From: Tsuneonella amylolytica
GTDB lineage: Bacteria; Pseudomonadota; Alphaproteobacteria; Sphingomonadales; Sphingomonadaceae
Length of the DNA: 64,000 bases
Direction of reading: 5' to 3'
Assembly: GCF_003626915.1 (NCBI RefSeq)
Contig: NZ_CP032570.1
Coordinates: 62,001-126,000, forward strand
Shown: one piece after another, positions 44,568 through 53,846 of the stretch
How positions within the stretch are numbered: position 1 is the stretch's first letter
How the letters are laid out: every line of letters starts with the position of its first letter
Translations under genes and position numbers: made by a program
Notes under the pieces: generated by a model
Databases searched by the model: none
Told to the model about the DNA's origin: nothing
Seen by the model: the letters and a program-made list of their open reading frames with translations, nothing else

Positions 44568-45259
44568 TCGACGGCGGCGATCGCCAGCGCCAGTTCCTGA
44601 TCGTAGGGCATCGTGGCGTCGAGGTCGACGATGGGCGCGCCGCTGAACATGAGCGCCGGCACGGTCGCGACCTTGCGCTCGATGAGAGGACGGGGGTGGT
44701 CGGGCTTTCGCGCCATCACCGTGTCGACATCGACGCTCAGCCGAATGACGAGGGTGGGCCGCCAACCGGCCATGTCCTCGTAAAGCGCCCGCTCGCGGCG
44801 TTTCAGGCGGGCGATCGCTTCGGTAGGCGCCGCTCCCGCCATGATCGGCCCGTCGTGCAGGCCGGGCACCTCGATCTGAGGGTAGCGGTCGGTGACGACG
44901 ACGATGCCCCGTTGCCGCATTGCGAGCAGCGTATCGAACTGCTTCCGGCGCTTCCGGGATCGACGCAAGGCATAGCGCGCTGCCAGAACACCGGGAATCT
45001 CGCCGGATGGATCGCGCAACCTGTCGGCGATGCCCTCCAGCCAGCCTTGCACGGCCCTGCCGATAATGGGCCAGCGCCCGATCGCGCGGCCTTGTTCCCC
45101 CGATCCGAGGCCGAGATACCCACTTTGCGCCGGGCGCGAGCGACGCACGTGCGCAAGGATGTCCGCAGCGAGAGTGGACTTCCCCGAGCCGTCACTGCCG
45201 ACGACGGCAATCAGAGGTGCGAGCCGTACGTCGCCAGCCGAAGCCCCATGCCCGGCCAT
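44546..45259 (-). CDS. Thymidylate-kinase-like P-loop protein
   Basis: This 237-residue protein has Walker A VGSDGSGKSTLAAD and a DRY-type segment (VVVTDRYPQIEVPGLHDGP) as in thymidylate kinases, with a basic lid region KRRERALYED. Longer than Tmk and with a different substrate region, it belongs to the group found in polysaccharide gene clusters rather than being the housekeeping enzyme. The start MAGHGASAG is used; the frame runs 25 codons further under the upstream gene. It is 4 bases from the stop of the ICMT-like gene, so they are co-transcribed. Confidence 0.82.
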   Translation of the reverse strand: MAGHGASAGDVRLAPLIAVVGSDGSGKSTLAADILAHVRRSRPAQSGYLGLGSGEQGRAIGRWPIIGRAVQGWLEGIADRLRDPSGEIPGVLAARYALRRSRKRRKQFDTLLAMRQRGIVVVTDRYPQIEVPGLHDGPIMAGAAPTEAIARLKRRERALYEDMAGWRPTLVIRLSVDVDTVMARKPDHPRPLIERKVATVPALMFSGAPIVDLDATMPYDQELALAIAAVDQALASA

Positions 45260-45263
45260 CGCT

Positions 45264-45995
45264 TCAGCTGAGTTCCTTGAAGAACCCGACCATCTTGAGG
45301 CCGCCGATGATGAAACGCACCACGACCAGCGCAAAGTATGCGGTAACCCAAGGACCGGTCAGTTGCGCCACGTCGAAGCCGGTCCGGGCCCACCAAGTCA
45401 GAAAGACGGTCGTCGCGAGGAGGAACAGCTTGTTCTGTTCGCGCCAGATCATCCGCTTCCACCAGAAGGGATACTTCGGCGACACCCAACCGTGCAGGCG
45501 CGGCAGCAGCGAAGGTACCGATTCCGCCCAGCGTGCATGCGCCTCGCCGAATTTACCGCGCAGGAATTCCTCCTCGTAAGTGGAAATCCGCTCGTAGATC
45601 AGCGTGGCGATCAGGAACACCAGCGCACCCCAGACCCAGCTGCCGGACAACATGGCAAGGCCGGTGAAGTTGACGATGCGTCCCACATACAGCGGGTTCC
45701 GCACCAGGCTGTAAGGGCCGGTCGTGTTGAGCTCCGAGGCTTCCGCCGCGACCTTTGCGCGGCCCGACGTGCCCAGCGCCGCCCAACCGCTCGTGAACAC
45801 ACGGATCAGCGCACCCGCGCTCGCTACTGCCAGCGACAACCAGAACCATGCGCGATCGCCCGCCTCATTCGCGAACGGTCCCATGTCGCGGGTGAGGTAG
45901 GCTATCAGCACCGCGATCGCGATGACCGTGTAGATATACGTGCCGCGAATGAAGAACAGGCGCTTGCCGCTACGGGCGAGTTCGTGCTGGTACAT
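45264..45995 (-). CDS. Isoprenylcysteine carboxyl-methyltransferase-like membrane protein
   Basis: This 243-residue integral membrane protein has about five helices. It contains the ICMT/phosphatidylethanolamine N-methyltransferase-type cofactor motif TTGPYSLVRNPLYVGRI and a second conserved acidic-basic patch YERISTYEEEFLRGKFG. It likely methylates a membrane lipid or a lipid-linked substrate with SAM. It is downstream of the flippase (87 bases) and directly upstream of the P-loop kinase. Confidence 0.85.
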   Translation of the reverse strand: MYQHELARSGKRLFFIRGTYIYTVIAIAVLIAYLTRDMGPFANEAGDRAWFWLSLAVASAGALIRVFTSGWAALGTSGRAKVAAEASELNTTGPYSLVRNPLYVGRIVNFTGLAMLSGSWVWGALVFLIATLIYERISTYEEEFLRGKFGEAHARWAESVPSLLPRLHGWVSPKYPFWWKRMIWREQNKLFLLATTVFLTWWARTGFDVAQLTGPWVTAYFALVVVRFIIGGLKMVGFFKELS

Positions 45996-46082
45996 GCGTT
46001 GAAAAGCCCCGGGGTGGCCCGTCGCGTCGGCGATCTTCGGGCGAAATGACGGCGCGCCTTTAGCGGCAGCGGCCTCGGCAGG

Positions 46083-47726
46083 TCAATGGACGGCCGTATC
46101 GGGCGGAACCAAGCGCAGTCTCCGCGCCAGTTTGCCCAGCGATGCCCGGTCGTCGAGCGGGAGCGCGATCCGCAACGAACTCCAGATCGAGATCGCGGCG
46201 ACGATGAAGACTGCGGGAATGGCCAGTTCGTTTCGCAACGTCAGATCCGCAAGGTCCGCCACCGTTCCGCCGATCAATGCGACAACGGCGACTTTCAGGG
46301 CAACGGATGGTGTCCGGCGATCGAACGGATGCAGGCGCTCGGCAAGAAAAAGCTGCACCATAGGTATCGCGGCCATGACGACGAAGCCGATCGACATGGC
46401 AAGGGTTATACCAGTCAGCGGATCGACGAGGCCCACGATCTCCCGACCTGCCAGCACGGCGATCAGAACACCGAAAACGCTCGCGGTAATCTGGTGTTTG
46501 TAGTGCGCTATCACCTGGAGAACGGGCAATGATATGCCTAGCGCAGCTTCGACCGCGCGGGCGAAAACGAGAATGACCACTGCCGCCGCCGCCGGATCGG
46601 CCTGGCTGCCGAACAGACTGAGGATGGCGAACCGGCCCCCTGCGATGACCGCGGCTAACGGAAATGCGATCGCTACGATGACCCGCAGGGCGTATCCGTA
46701 GATCGCCGCCACCTGACTTCGATCGGTCCGTTCCGCGCTCGCGGCCAAGGGTGCCATCACATACACGAACGCGATCCGGACGAGCTGCACGACGCTCGAA
46801 AGCTTGCGTGCGATCGTGAACAACCCCGACGCCCGCGCCCCTGCCGCGCCGGGAAGCAACTGGTTGAGGATGAGAGCCGGCGAATCGCTGAATATGCGCG
46901 CCACGACATTCGAAGGCAGGATTGAAAATCCGGCCAGCATCGTCTGGCGCGCCGTATCTCCCCACCATCGGCCGCGCAGAAGCAAATCGAGCCGGTAATA
47001 CTGCCGGAGCAGTCGCACGCACAGAACGGCGGTTATGGCCAGCGAAGCGATATGCGCGACGAACAGACCGAACAGTCCGAAGCCCAGGAGATACAGCGCT
47101 CCGGCAAGGGCGAGCCGGATGATTTGCTCCCAGACAATCCGCAAACGGATTTCCGCTCCGAAGACCATTCGTGCACGCAGGGCGGACGTCGCGATCTCGA
47201 CAAACGCCCAAAGCGGCAGGGTCCAGACGAAGACCTGGACCGCGGGCACGAGCAGATGCCGGTCCTCCTCGGCGACGTTGAGCAACGGCGCTAGATCGCC
47301 AGCGAACGCCGCAATGATCGCTGCGACCACGATGCACGGCCCTACGCCTAGAACCAGCGCGGTCCGGAGCGCCTCCGCCGCCTCCGCATCACTCGCCGAT
47401 TTCGGAACGGTGCGCTGCATCGCGCTCGTCATGCCGAGATCGAAGACGTTCTCGATGAGGTTCACCGCCGACCACATCACCGCGTACATGCCGTACCCGG
47501 CCAGGCCGAACATCAGCACGTAAAGCGGCTGCGCGACGATCTCGACGACGGCGCCGAGGCGCGCGAGGATGGTCGAGCCCAGTCCACGCGCGACACGTCG
47601 GCTGTCGACGGTTTCGCCGTCGCCGCTGTCTGCCGGGGTCTCGGGAATGTCGGCGCTCTGGCTCATCGGAGCCCGCGCCAGTAAGGCCAATTGCGCGCGA
47701 AGCAAAGCGGCCTGCGCAAATGTCAT
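46083..47726 (-). CDS. Wzx/MATE-like polysaccharide or lipid flippase
   Basis: This protein of about 547 residues has 12-14 transmembrane helices of the polysaccharide transporter type. N-terminal helices include LARLGAVVEIVAQPLYVLMF and a cytoplasmic loop RTVPKSASDAEAAEAL. Possible starts are Met at 47804, 47726 and 47666; I use the middle one (MTFAQAALL), with low certainty. Codon and base composition look a little less GC-rich than around it. No glycosyltransferase or polymerase is adjacent, so it is an orphan relative to the XrtA cluster 4-17 kb away. Confidence 0.82.
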   Translation of the reverse strand: MTFAQAALLRAQLALLARAPMSQSADIPETPADSGDGETVDSRRVARGLGSTILARLGAVVEIVAQPLYVLMFGLAGYGMYAVMWSAVNLIENVFDLGMTSAMQRTVPKSASDAEAAEALRTALVLGVGPCIVVAAIIAAFAGDLAPLLNVAEEDRHLLVPAVQVFVWTLPLWAFVEIATSALRARMVFGAEIRLRIVWEQIIRLALAGALYLLGFGLFGLFVAHIASLAITAVLCVRLLRQYYRLDLLLRGRWWGDTARQTMLAGFSILPSNVVARIFSDSPALILNQLLPGAAGARASGLFTIARKLSSVVQLVRIAFVYVMAPLAASAERTDRSQVAAIYGYALRVIVAIAFPLAAVIAGGRFAILSLFGSQADPAAAAVVILVFARAVEAALGISLPVLQVIAHYKHQITASVFGVLIAVLAGREIVGLVDPLTGITLAMSIGFVVMAAIPMVQLFLAERLHPFDRRTPSVALKVAVVALIGGTVADLADLTLRNELAIPAVFIVAAISIWSSLRIALPLDDRASLGKLARRLRLVPPDTAVH

Positions 47727-47812
47727 GTTCCGCAGGCGTTCGCTCCCCTTGCCCTCGTGCGCCCAGACGCTAGATAGACCCCACGCACCCGCGAACGAGG
47801 ACACTTGCGCCG

Positions 47813-48595
47813 ATGGCCACCTTCACCCTGCCGAAGAATTCGACGATCAGCGGCAAGGGCCGCGCCCACAAGGCGGAAGGTGCCGCGCGCGTTCGCAGTT
47901 TCAAGATCTATCGCTACGATCCGGACAGCGGCCAAAACCCGCGTTACGACACGTTCGAGATCGACCTCGACGATTGCGGGCCGATGATCCTCGACGCACT
48001 GATTAAGATCAAGAACGAGATTGACCCCACGCTCACCTTCCGCCGGTCCTGCCGCGAGGGGATCTGCGGTTCCTGTTCGATGAACATCGACGGCAAGAAC
48101 GGCCTCGCCTGCACCACGGCGATCGAGGATCTGAAGGGCGAAGTGCGCATCACCCCGCTGCCCGCGATGCAGGTGATCAAGGACCTCGTCCCTGATTTCA
48201 CCCACTTCTACGCCCAGTACGCCAGCATCCGTCCGTGGCTGCAGACCGTCAGTCCTACGCCGAGCGGCAAGGAGCGTCTTCAGAGCCCCGAACAGCGTGA
48301 GAAGCTCGACGGCCTTTACGAGTGCATTTTGTGCGCCTGCTGCTCGACCGCCTGCCCGAGCTACTGGTGGAACAGTGACAAGTTCCTCGGCCCCGCGATC
48401 CTGCTGCAGGCCTATCGCTGGCTCGCCGACAGCCGCGACGAGATGACCGGCGAACGGCTCGATGCGCTGGAGGATCCGTTCCGACTCTATCGCTGCCACA
48501 CGATCATGAATTGCGCGAACGTGTGCCCCAAGGGTCTTAGCCCGGCAAAGGCGATCGCCGAGATCAAGAAGATGGAAGCCGAGCGGCACATCTGA
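47813..48595 (+). CDS. sdhB: Succinate dehydrogenase iron-sulfur subunit
   Basis: This 260-residue subunit of complex II carries three iron-sulfur clusters. [2Fe-2S] ligands are in [21 protein letters not shown], the [4Fe-4S] in [17 protein letters not shown], and the [3Fe-4S] in [21 protein letters not shown] (read with the preceding Cys). The divergent gene is a flippase, so sdhC, sdhD and sdhA are not adjacent on the left, in contrast to the usual sdhCDAB layout. A TTG-started thioesterase gene follows 2 bases after the stop. Confidence 0.96.
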   Translation: MATFTLPKNSTISGKGRAHKAEGAARVRSFKIYRYDPDSGQNPRYDTFEIDLDDCGPMILDALIKIKNEIDPTLTFRRSCREGICGSCSMNIDGKNGLACTTAIEDLKGEVRITPLPAMQVIKDLVPDFTHFYAQYASIRPWLQTVSPTPSGKERLQSPEQREKLDGLYECILCACCSTACPSYWWNSDKFLGPAILLQAYRWLADSRDEMTGERLDALEDPFRLYRCHTIMNCANVCPKGLSPAKAIAEIKKMEAERHI

Positions 48596-48597
48596 CG

Positions 48598-49068
48598 TTG
48601 GCGAAGCGCGCGGACGAGATATTCGAGCACGGGCCGGATCCGGACAACCCGGGCTGGCGGCACTGGAATCTCAAGGACCAGACCGTCTTCAACGGCGCGG
48701 TAATGGGCAAGCTCGTCACCCGCGTCGACGATGACGGCCGCAGCCGCTTGCGGATGTTTCCCGAGCGCCGGCACCAGAACCTGCAGGGGATGATCCACGG
48801 CGCGATCACGCTCTCGCTGATCGACATCAGCCTTTTCACCACGATGCACACGATCGGCACGGGCGACGCCGGGCCTTCGGTGACTATTGAACTCAGCACG
48901 CAGTTCGTCGGCGGCGGCGACCCCCGGCGCCCGCTCGACGCGGTGTGCGAAATCGTGCGCGAAACCGGCAGCCTCGTGTTCGTACGCGGCGAGGTGGTGC
49001 AGGAGGATGACGCGGTCGCCAGCTTCTCCGGCATCGTGCGCAAGATGAAACCGCGCCCGCAGCAATGA
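48598..49068 (+). CDS. PaaI-type hotdog thioesterase
   Basis: This 156-residue hotdog-fold protein has a TTG start two bases after sdhB. Characteristic segments are RHQNLQGMIHGAITLSLIDI, with the helix glycine and active-site region, and TIELSTQFVGGG. It probably hydrolyses an acyl-CoA. It overlaps zapE by 4 bases (ATGA), so sdhB, thioesterase and zapE form a coupled unit. Confidence 0.88.
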   Translation: MAKRADEIFEHGPDPDNPGWRHWNLKDQTVFNGAVMGKLVTRVDDDGRSRLRMFPERRHQNLQGMIHGAITLSLIDISLFTTMHTIGTGDAGPSVTIELSTQFVGGGDPRRPLDAVCEIVRETGSLVFVRGEVVQEDDAVASFSGIVRKMKPRPQQ

Positions 49069-50180
49069 CCGGTATGCTCGCGCGGTACGAGGCGCTTGTC
49101 GAGGCGGGCGAGCTGCGCGCCGATGCGGACCAGCGCGCGGCGGCCGAACGGCTCGACCGGCTTCAGGCCGAATTGCAGGCCGACAAGCCCGGCGGGCTGC
49201 TGTCCGGCCTGTTCGGTCGCAAGGCTGCCCAGCCTCGCGGCATCTACATGTGGGGCGGGGTCGGCCGCGGCAAGTCGATGCTGATGGACCTGTTCGTCGA
49301 GACGCTGCCGATTGCGGCCAAGCGGCGGGTCCATTTTCACGAGTTCATGCTGGAGGTCGATCGCCTGATCCGAGACGAGCGGGCGAAGGAGGCGGGCGAT
49401 CCCATCGCTCCCGCCGCAGCACGCATCGCCGCCGATGTCCGCGTTCTGGCCTTCGACGAAATGGTGGTGAACAACACCGCCGACGCGGCCATCATGGCGC
49501 GGCTCTTCACCGCGCTGATCGTCGACGAAGGCGTGACGGTCGTGACCACCAGCAACCGCCCCCCGCGCGATCTCTACAAGGACGGGCTCAACCGCTCGCT
49601 GTTCCTGCCCTTCATTGCGCTGGTCGAGGAGCGTCTCGACGTCGTGCCGCTCGATGGTCCGACGGATTACCGGCTCGACCGGCTCGCGGGAATCGACACC
49701 TGGCATAGCCCGATCGGCGACGAGTCCACCGCGCAGGTTCGCGAAGCCTTCTTCCGCCTCACCGACTATAAGCCCGAGGATGCGGCGAACGTGCCGAGTG
49801 CCGAGTTGGAGCTCGGCGGCGGGCGCACCCTGCACGTGCCCAAATCGCTCAAGGGCGTCGCGGTGTTCAGCTTCAAGCGGCTGTGCGGCGAAAACCGCGG
49901 CGCGGCGGACTACCTCGCCATCGCGCGGGCCTATCACACGGTCATCGTTGTCGGTATCCCGGCAATGGGGCCGGACAACCGCAACGAAGCGATCCGCTTC
50001 ACCAAGCTGGTGGATGCGCTCTACGAGCACAACGTGAAGCTGTTCGTCACCGCGGCGGCCGAGCCCGAACATCTCTACGCCGCGGGCGACGGCAGCTTCG
50101 AGTTCGCCCGTACCGTCAGCCGGCTCGAGGAGATGCAGAGCGCCGACTACATGGCCCACGGCCACGGTGTGGAGGGTTGA
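49065..50180 (+). CDS. zapE: Cell division protein ZapE (AFG1-like ATPase)
   Basis: This 371-residue AFG1/ZapE family ATPase has Walker A GGVGRGKSMLMD, Walker B-like VLAFDEMVVNN, and the family signature RVHFHEFMLEVDRLI with TTSNRPPRDLYKDGLNR. In E. coli ZapE binds FtsZ; in mitochondria Afg1 affects respiratory complexes. Its place behind sdhB is common in Alphaproteobacteria (recalled). Confidence 0.94.
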   Translation: MTGMLARYEALVEAGELRADADQRAAAERLDRLQAELQADKPGGLLSGLFGRKAAQPRGIYMWGGVGRGKSMLMDLFVETLPIAAKRRVHFHEFMLEVDRLIRDERAKEAGDPIAPAAARIAADVRVLAFDEMVVNNTADAAIMARLFTALIVDEGVTVVTTSNRPPRDLYKDGLNRSLFLPFIALVEERLDVVPLDGPTDYRLDRLAGIDTWHSPIGDESTAQVREAFFRLTDYKPEDAANVPSAELELGGGRTLHVPKSLKGVAVFSFKRLCGENRGAADYLAIARAYHTVIVVGIPAMGPDNRNEAIRFTKLVDALYEHNVKLFVTAAAEPEHLYAAGDGSFEFARTVSRLEEMQSADYMAHGHGVEG

Positions 50181-50249
50181 CCGCGCCGCGATGCGCCCCA
50201 CATCGGACCCCTTCCGGCGTCAACATCCCGCCGAGGTAGGTACCGTACC

Positions 50250-50948
50250 ATGATCGACATCCGTCCGCGCGACAGTCTGGCGCATCGCAACCATGGCTGG
50301 CTCGACACCCGCTATCACTTCAGCTTCTCCGACTACCACGATCCGGCCCGCATGGGCTGGGGCGCGCTTCGCGTGTGGAACGATGATCGGATCGATGCGA
50401 AGAGCGGTTTCCCGCCCCACCCCCACCGCGACATGGAAATCGTAACCTTCGTCCATTCGGGCGCGATCAGTCACCAGGATTCGCTCGGCAACAAGGGCCG
50501 GACGGTCGCGGGCGACGTACAGGTGATGAGCGCCGGGACGGGCATCACCCATGCCGAGTTCAACCTCGAGGACGAGAAGACCGACCTGTTCCAGCTGTGG
50601 ATCATGCCCGACCGTGCCGGCGAGAAGCCGAGTTGGGGCACGCGCGAGTTTCCCCGCGGCGATCGCTCGGGCGACTGGACGGTCCTTGCCAGCGGTACCC
50701 CCGATGCGGACGATGCGTTGCCGATCCGCGCCGATGCGAAGGTACTGGCGACAACACTGAAGGCGGGCGAAACGGTACACTTTGACGCCGACCCGGCTCG
50801 CCACCAGTACCTGGTCGCGGTGGACGGCCGCTTCCGGGTCAACGGGCATGAGGCCGGTGCGCGTGACGGCGTGGCGATCACCGGCGAAAGCGCCATCGAG
50901 GTCGAAGCCATCGAGGACGCCGAGCTCGTCCTCGTCGATTCCCGCTAG
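50250..50948 (+). CDS. Pirin family protein
   Basis: This 232-residue bicupin has the metal site in PHPHRDMEIVTFVHSG, with further His and Glu residues in GITHAEFNLE. Related proteins are quercetin 2,3-dioxygenases or redox-sensing factors. A gap of 69 bases separates it from zapE and may hold a promoter. Its stop shares CTAG with the stop of the convergent amidotransferase gene. Confidence 0.92.
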   Translation: MIDIRPRDSLAHRNHGWLDTRYHFSFSDYHDPARMGWGALRVWNDDRIDAKSGFPPHPHRDMEIVTFVHSGAISHQDSLGNKGRTVAGDVQVMSAGTGITHAEFNLEDEKTDLFQLWIMPDRAGEKPSWGTREFPRGDRSGDWTVLASGTPDADDALPIRADAKVLATTLKAGETVHFDADPARHQYLVAVDGRFRVNGHEAGARDGVAITGESAIEVEAIEDAELVLVDSR

Positions 50949-52840
50949 GCGACGCCGAGCCGCGCCAGCGACTTGTCGAGCATCAACAGCTGCCAGAGTA
51001 GCCGCGAATGGTCGGAGCGCCCCGAGATGTGCGCTTCGGCCAGCGCGGCGACGCGATCCGCGTCGAACCAACCCGTGCGCCCGAGCGAAGCGCCGCGCGC
51101 GATCGCCCGGGCCTCTCCGGCAAGAGGGCCGCGCAGCCATGCGGCAATGGGGGTCACGAAGCCCTGCTTGGGCCGATAGAGCACGTCGCGGGGCAGGTGC
51201 CGCTCCATCGCGTGCTTGAGCAACCACTTGCCCTGCCCGCCCCTGATCCGCATCCCTTCCGGCAAGGTCGCGGCGAACTCGATCAGCCGGTGATCGAGCA
51301 AAGGCTCGCGCGCCTCGAGGCTGACGGCCATGCTGGTGCGGTCGACCTTGGTTAGGATGTCGCCGGGCAGCCAGAAGGCGAGGTCGGCATACTGCGCGCG
51401 GTCCAGACCCGAGCGGCCCGGCGCGTTCGCCATCAGCTCGATAAAGGGCGCCTCGGCGCGATATTCGCCCAGCTCCCGCGTCATTGCCGGGGAGTACAGG
51501 CCCCCCCGCAATTCGGGGGCGACGACTGCCAGCGCCCGGGCGTAACCCGCCTCTCCGCTCGCGGTGAGCGACTGGAAAGTCGTCTTGGCGCGCAAGGGCC
51601 GCGGGGCCCAGTCGGCTTTCGGCCAGATGGCCCCGAGCGTTCCGAAGACCGGTCCGCGCAGTCCTGCAGGCAGGATGCCGCGCGCACGTTCCTCGGCGGC
51701 GTGGAAACGATGGCGGCGGTATCCGGCGAATGCCTCGTCCGCCCCGTCGCCCGAAAGCGCGACGGTAACGGTCTCGCGCGCGAGCTGGCAGACACGCCAG
51801 GTCGGCAGAGCAGACGCGTCGGCGAAGGGTTCGTCGAACATCGCCGCGAGCCGATCGATCTCGGTGAAATCGCCTGCCGAAACCACACGCTCGCGGTGAT
51901 CGGTGCCGAATTTCTGCGCAATTTCGCGTGCGTAATTCGTCTCGTCGAGGGCTGCATCGTCGAAACCGATGGAGCACGTGCGGACAGGATCGCGGCTCGC
52001 TTCGGCCATCAGCGCGACCACGCTGGAGCTGTCCACCCCGCCGGACAGGAACGCGCCCAGCGGCACGTCGGCAGCCATCCTGCTGGCAACGGCTTCCCGC
52101 AGCCGGAAGAGCAGCTCGGCTTCGAGGTCCGCAGCCTTCTCGCGCCGGCGCTCCGCGAAGCTCACGTCCCACCAGCGCACCGCCTTTGCCGGCGGCGCGT
52201 CGTGCCGCAACAAGCGGTAGTGGCCAGCGGGCAGTTTCTCGACGCCCCGCAGGATCGAGCGGTGATCGGGTACGTAGCCCCAAGCGAGGTAATCCTCGAT
52301 CGCGAGCGGATCGACCTCGCGGCGCAGCAGCGGGTGGGCGAGCAGGCCCTTCAGTTCCGATGCGAACGCCAGGCTGCCGTCGCTGAGCTGCGCCATGTAC
52401 AGCGGCTTCACCCCGAGCCGGTCGCGCGCGAGGAACAGCTCGCGCCGATCCGCGTCGTAGATCGCGAATGCGAACATTCCGTGGAGGCGACTGAGGCAGC
52501 CGGGCCCCCACTTCTGCCACGCGGCAAGGATCGTCTCGCTGTCGCCGTCGGTCCGGAACCGCGCCCCCGCCGCCTGCAACTCGGAGCGCAATTCGCGGTA
52601 GTTGTAGATCTCGCCGTTGAAAACGAGCATCGCGCGCCCGTCGGCGCTTGCCATCGGTTGCGGTGAGCCAGCGAGGTCGATGATCGAGAGCCGCCGGTGG
52701 CCGAGCCCGACGCCGGGGCCGGTCCACACCCCTTCTCCGTCGGGCCCGCGATGCGACATGGCATCGCACATCGCCTTCACCCGCGCCGGATCGACCGGCT
52801 TGGGCGTGCCGCAATGGAAGAGGCCGGCAATCCCGCACAT
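50945..52840 (-). CDS. XrtA-associated amidotransferase 1 (asparagine-synthase-like)
   Basis: This 631-residue protein has a class II glutamine amidotransferase domain starting MCGIAGLFHCGTPKPVD (nucleophile Cys-2) and an Asn-synthase domain with the ATP loop AFLSGGVDSSSVVALMAE. In exosortase A clusters this gene is a standard member (TIGR03108), thought to modify a sugar in the exopolysaccharide. The start is 10 bases after the exosortase stop. It is the last gene of the cluster on this side. Confidence 0.9.
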   Translation of the reverse strand: MCGIAGLFHCGTPKPVDPARVKAMCDAMSHRGPDGEGVWTGPGVGLGHRRLSIIDLAGSPQPMASADGRAMLVFNGEIYNYRELRSELQAAGARFRTDGDSETILAAWQKWGPGCLSRLHGMFAFAIYDADRRELFLARDRLGVKPLYMAQLSDGSLAFASELKGLLAHPLLRREVDPLAIEDYLAWGYVPDHRSILRGVEKLPAGHYRLLRHDAPPAKAVRWWDVSFAERRREKAADLEAELLFRLREAVASRMAADVPLGAFLSGGVDSSSVVALMAEASRDPVRTCSIGFDDAALDETNYAREIAQKFGTDHRERVVSAGDFTEIDRLAAMFDEPFADASALPTWRVCQLARETVTVALSGDGADEAFAGYRRHRFHAAEERARGILPAGLRGPVFGTLGAIWPKADWAPRPLRAKTTFQSLTASGEAGYARALAVVAPELRGGLYSPAMTRELGEYRAEAPFIELMANAPGRSGLDRAQYADLAFWLPGDILTKVDRTSMAVSLEAREPLLDHRLIEFAATLPEGMRIRGGQGKWLLKHAMERHLPRDVLYRPKQGFVTPIAAWLRGPLAGEARAIARGASLGRTGWFDADRVAALAEAHISGRSDHSRLLWQLLMLDKSLARLGVA

Positions 52841-52850
52841 GGCGCGGCGC

Positions 52851-53846
52851 CTAGACTACCGCCGCCAGAACGGCAAAGGCGATTGCGACGGCGACGATGC
52901 CGCCCAGCATCACGCCTGCGGCAACGTAGGGTCCGGCAAAGCGCAGCAGCGGGTGCGCGTCCGCCTCCGCCGCCGACAGGCCGGCCTCTGCCGGTTCGCG
53001 CTCGACGAAGCGCCATGCGACACCAAGCACGGTGGCGATCACCACCGCGAAGAACACCCATCCATAGACGATATGATCGAACCCGCTCGCCCGCTCGATT
53101 CCGACGTATTGGGCGACGAAGATCGTGCCCCATGCGCGCAGGCCGTTCGCGACGATCGACACGATCGCCGCCCCTACCACCAGCGCAAGCCGGCGGCGCC
53201 AGCTGCGAAAGCCGGTGTAGGCCAGCAGCACGGTCAATGCGACCATCGCGATGAGGAACTTCACGCCCGAACATTCCTCGGCCACCACGAACTTGCCCGC
53301 CGGGGTATCGATAAACAGGCCGTCGATCTGGGCGGGGACGCCCGAAAGATGCGTGAGCGCGATCGTCATGCGCGCGGTCATCTGCTGCAGCACGGGAATG
53401 AGCTCGTCGCCGAAGGGAACGAGGAAAGCCGCATAGGCGAGCGGAAAGGCTGCGACGAGCGCAACCCGCAGGCCGAGGGTCGCAAGTGTCGCGCCCTGGA
53501 ACGCCATGACCGTGCCCGCCTGCGCCACCAGGTTGATATCGAGTGCCCGCCCCGCAGTCCACAGGGCCAGCCCCGCCCCGAGCCATCCGAGGCCGGGAAG
53601 CCACGGCTGAGGAGAGAGTCTCGCCAGATCGTCTCGCCGCAACCAGACCAGCCACGCGATTATCGCGGGCACCAGAAGCACGTGGTTGTAGGTATCGATG
53701 TCCCACCACTGGTGCGCCATTTCCCGCCATTCGGCGAAGGTCAGCGCAAACAGCGCGGCCCAAGCGATCGCCAGACGCGACAACGCTGCCGGCCACGCGG
53801 TTGCCGATGGCGAGCGCGCTGCCGGAATGACGAGATCAGGCGGCAT
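52851..53846 (-). CDS. xrtA: Exosortase A
   Basis: This 331-residue protein has about nine transmembrane helices. The exosortase triad is present: Cys in VVAEECSGVKFLIAMVAL, Arg in ANGLRAWGTIFVAQYVG, and His in SGFDHIVYGWVFF. Exosortases cleave and sort proteins with a PEP-CTERM tail to the cell surface in exopolysaccharide-producing Gram-negatives. I saw no PEP-CTERM protein in this window. Start overlaps the glycosyltransferase gene by 11 bases. It lacks the EpsI domain fusion seen in some family members. Confidence 0.94.
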   Translation of the reverse strand: MPPDLVIPAARSPSATAWPAALSRLAIAWAALFALTFAEWREMAHQWWDIDTYNHVLLVPAIIAWLVWLRRDDLARLSPQPWLPGLGWLGAGLALWTAGRALDINLVAQAGTVMAFQGATLATLGLRVALVAAFPLAYAAFLVPFGDELIPVLQQMTARMTIALTHLSGVPAQIDGLFIDTPAGKFVVAEECSGVKFLIAMVALTVLLAYTGFRSWRRRLALVVGAAIVSIVANGLRAWGTIFVAQYVGIERASGFDHIVYGWVFFAVVIATVLGVAWRFVEREPAEAGLSAAEADAHPLLRFAGPYVAAGVMLGGIVAVAIAFAVLAAVV

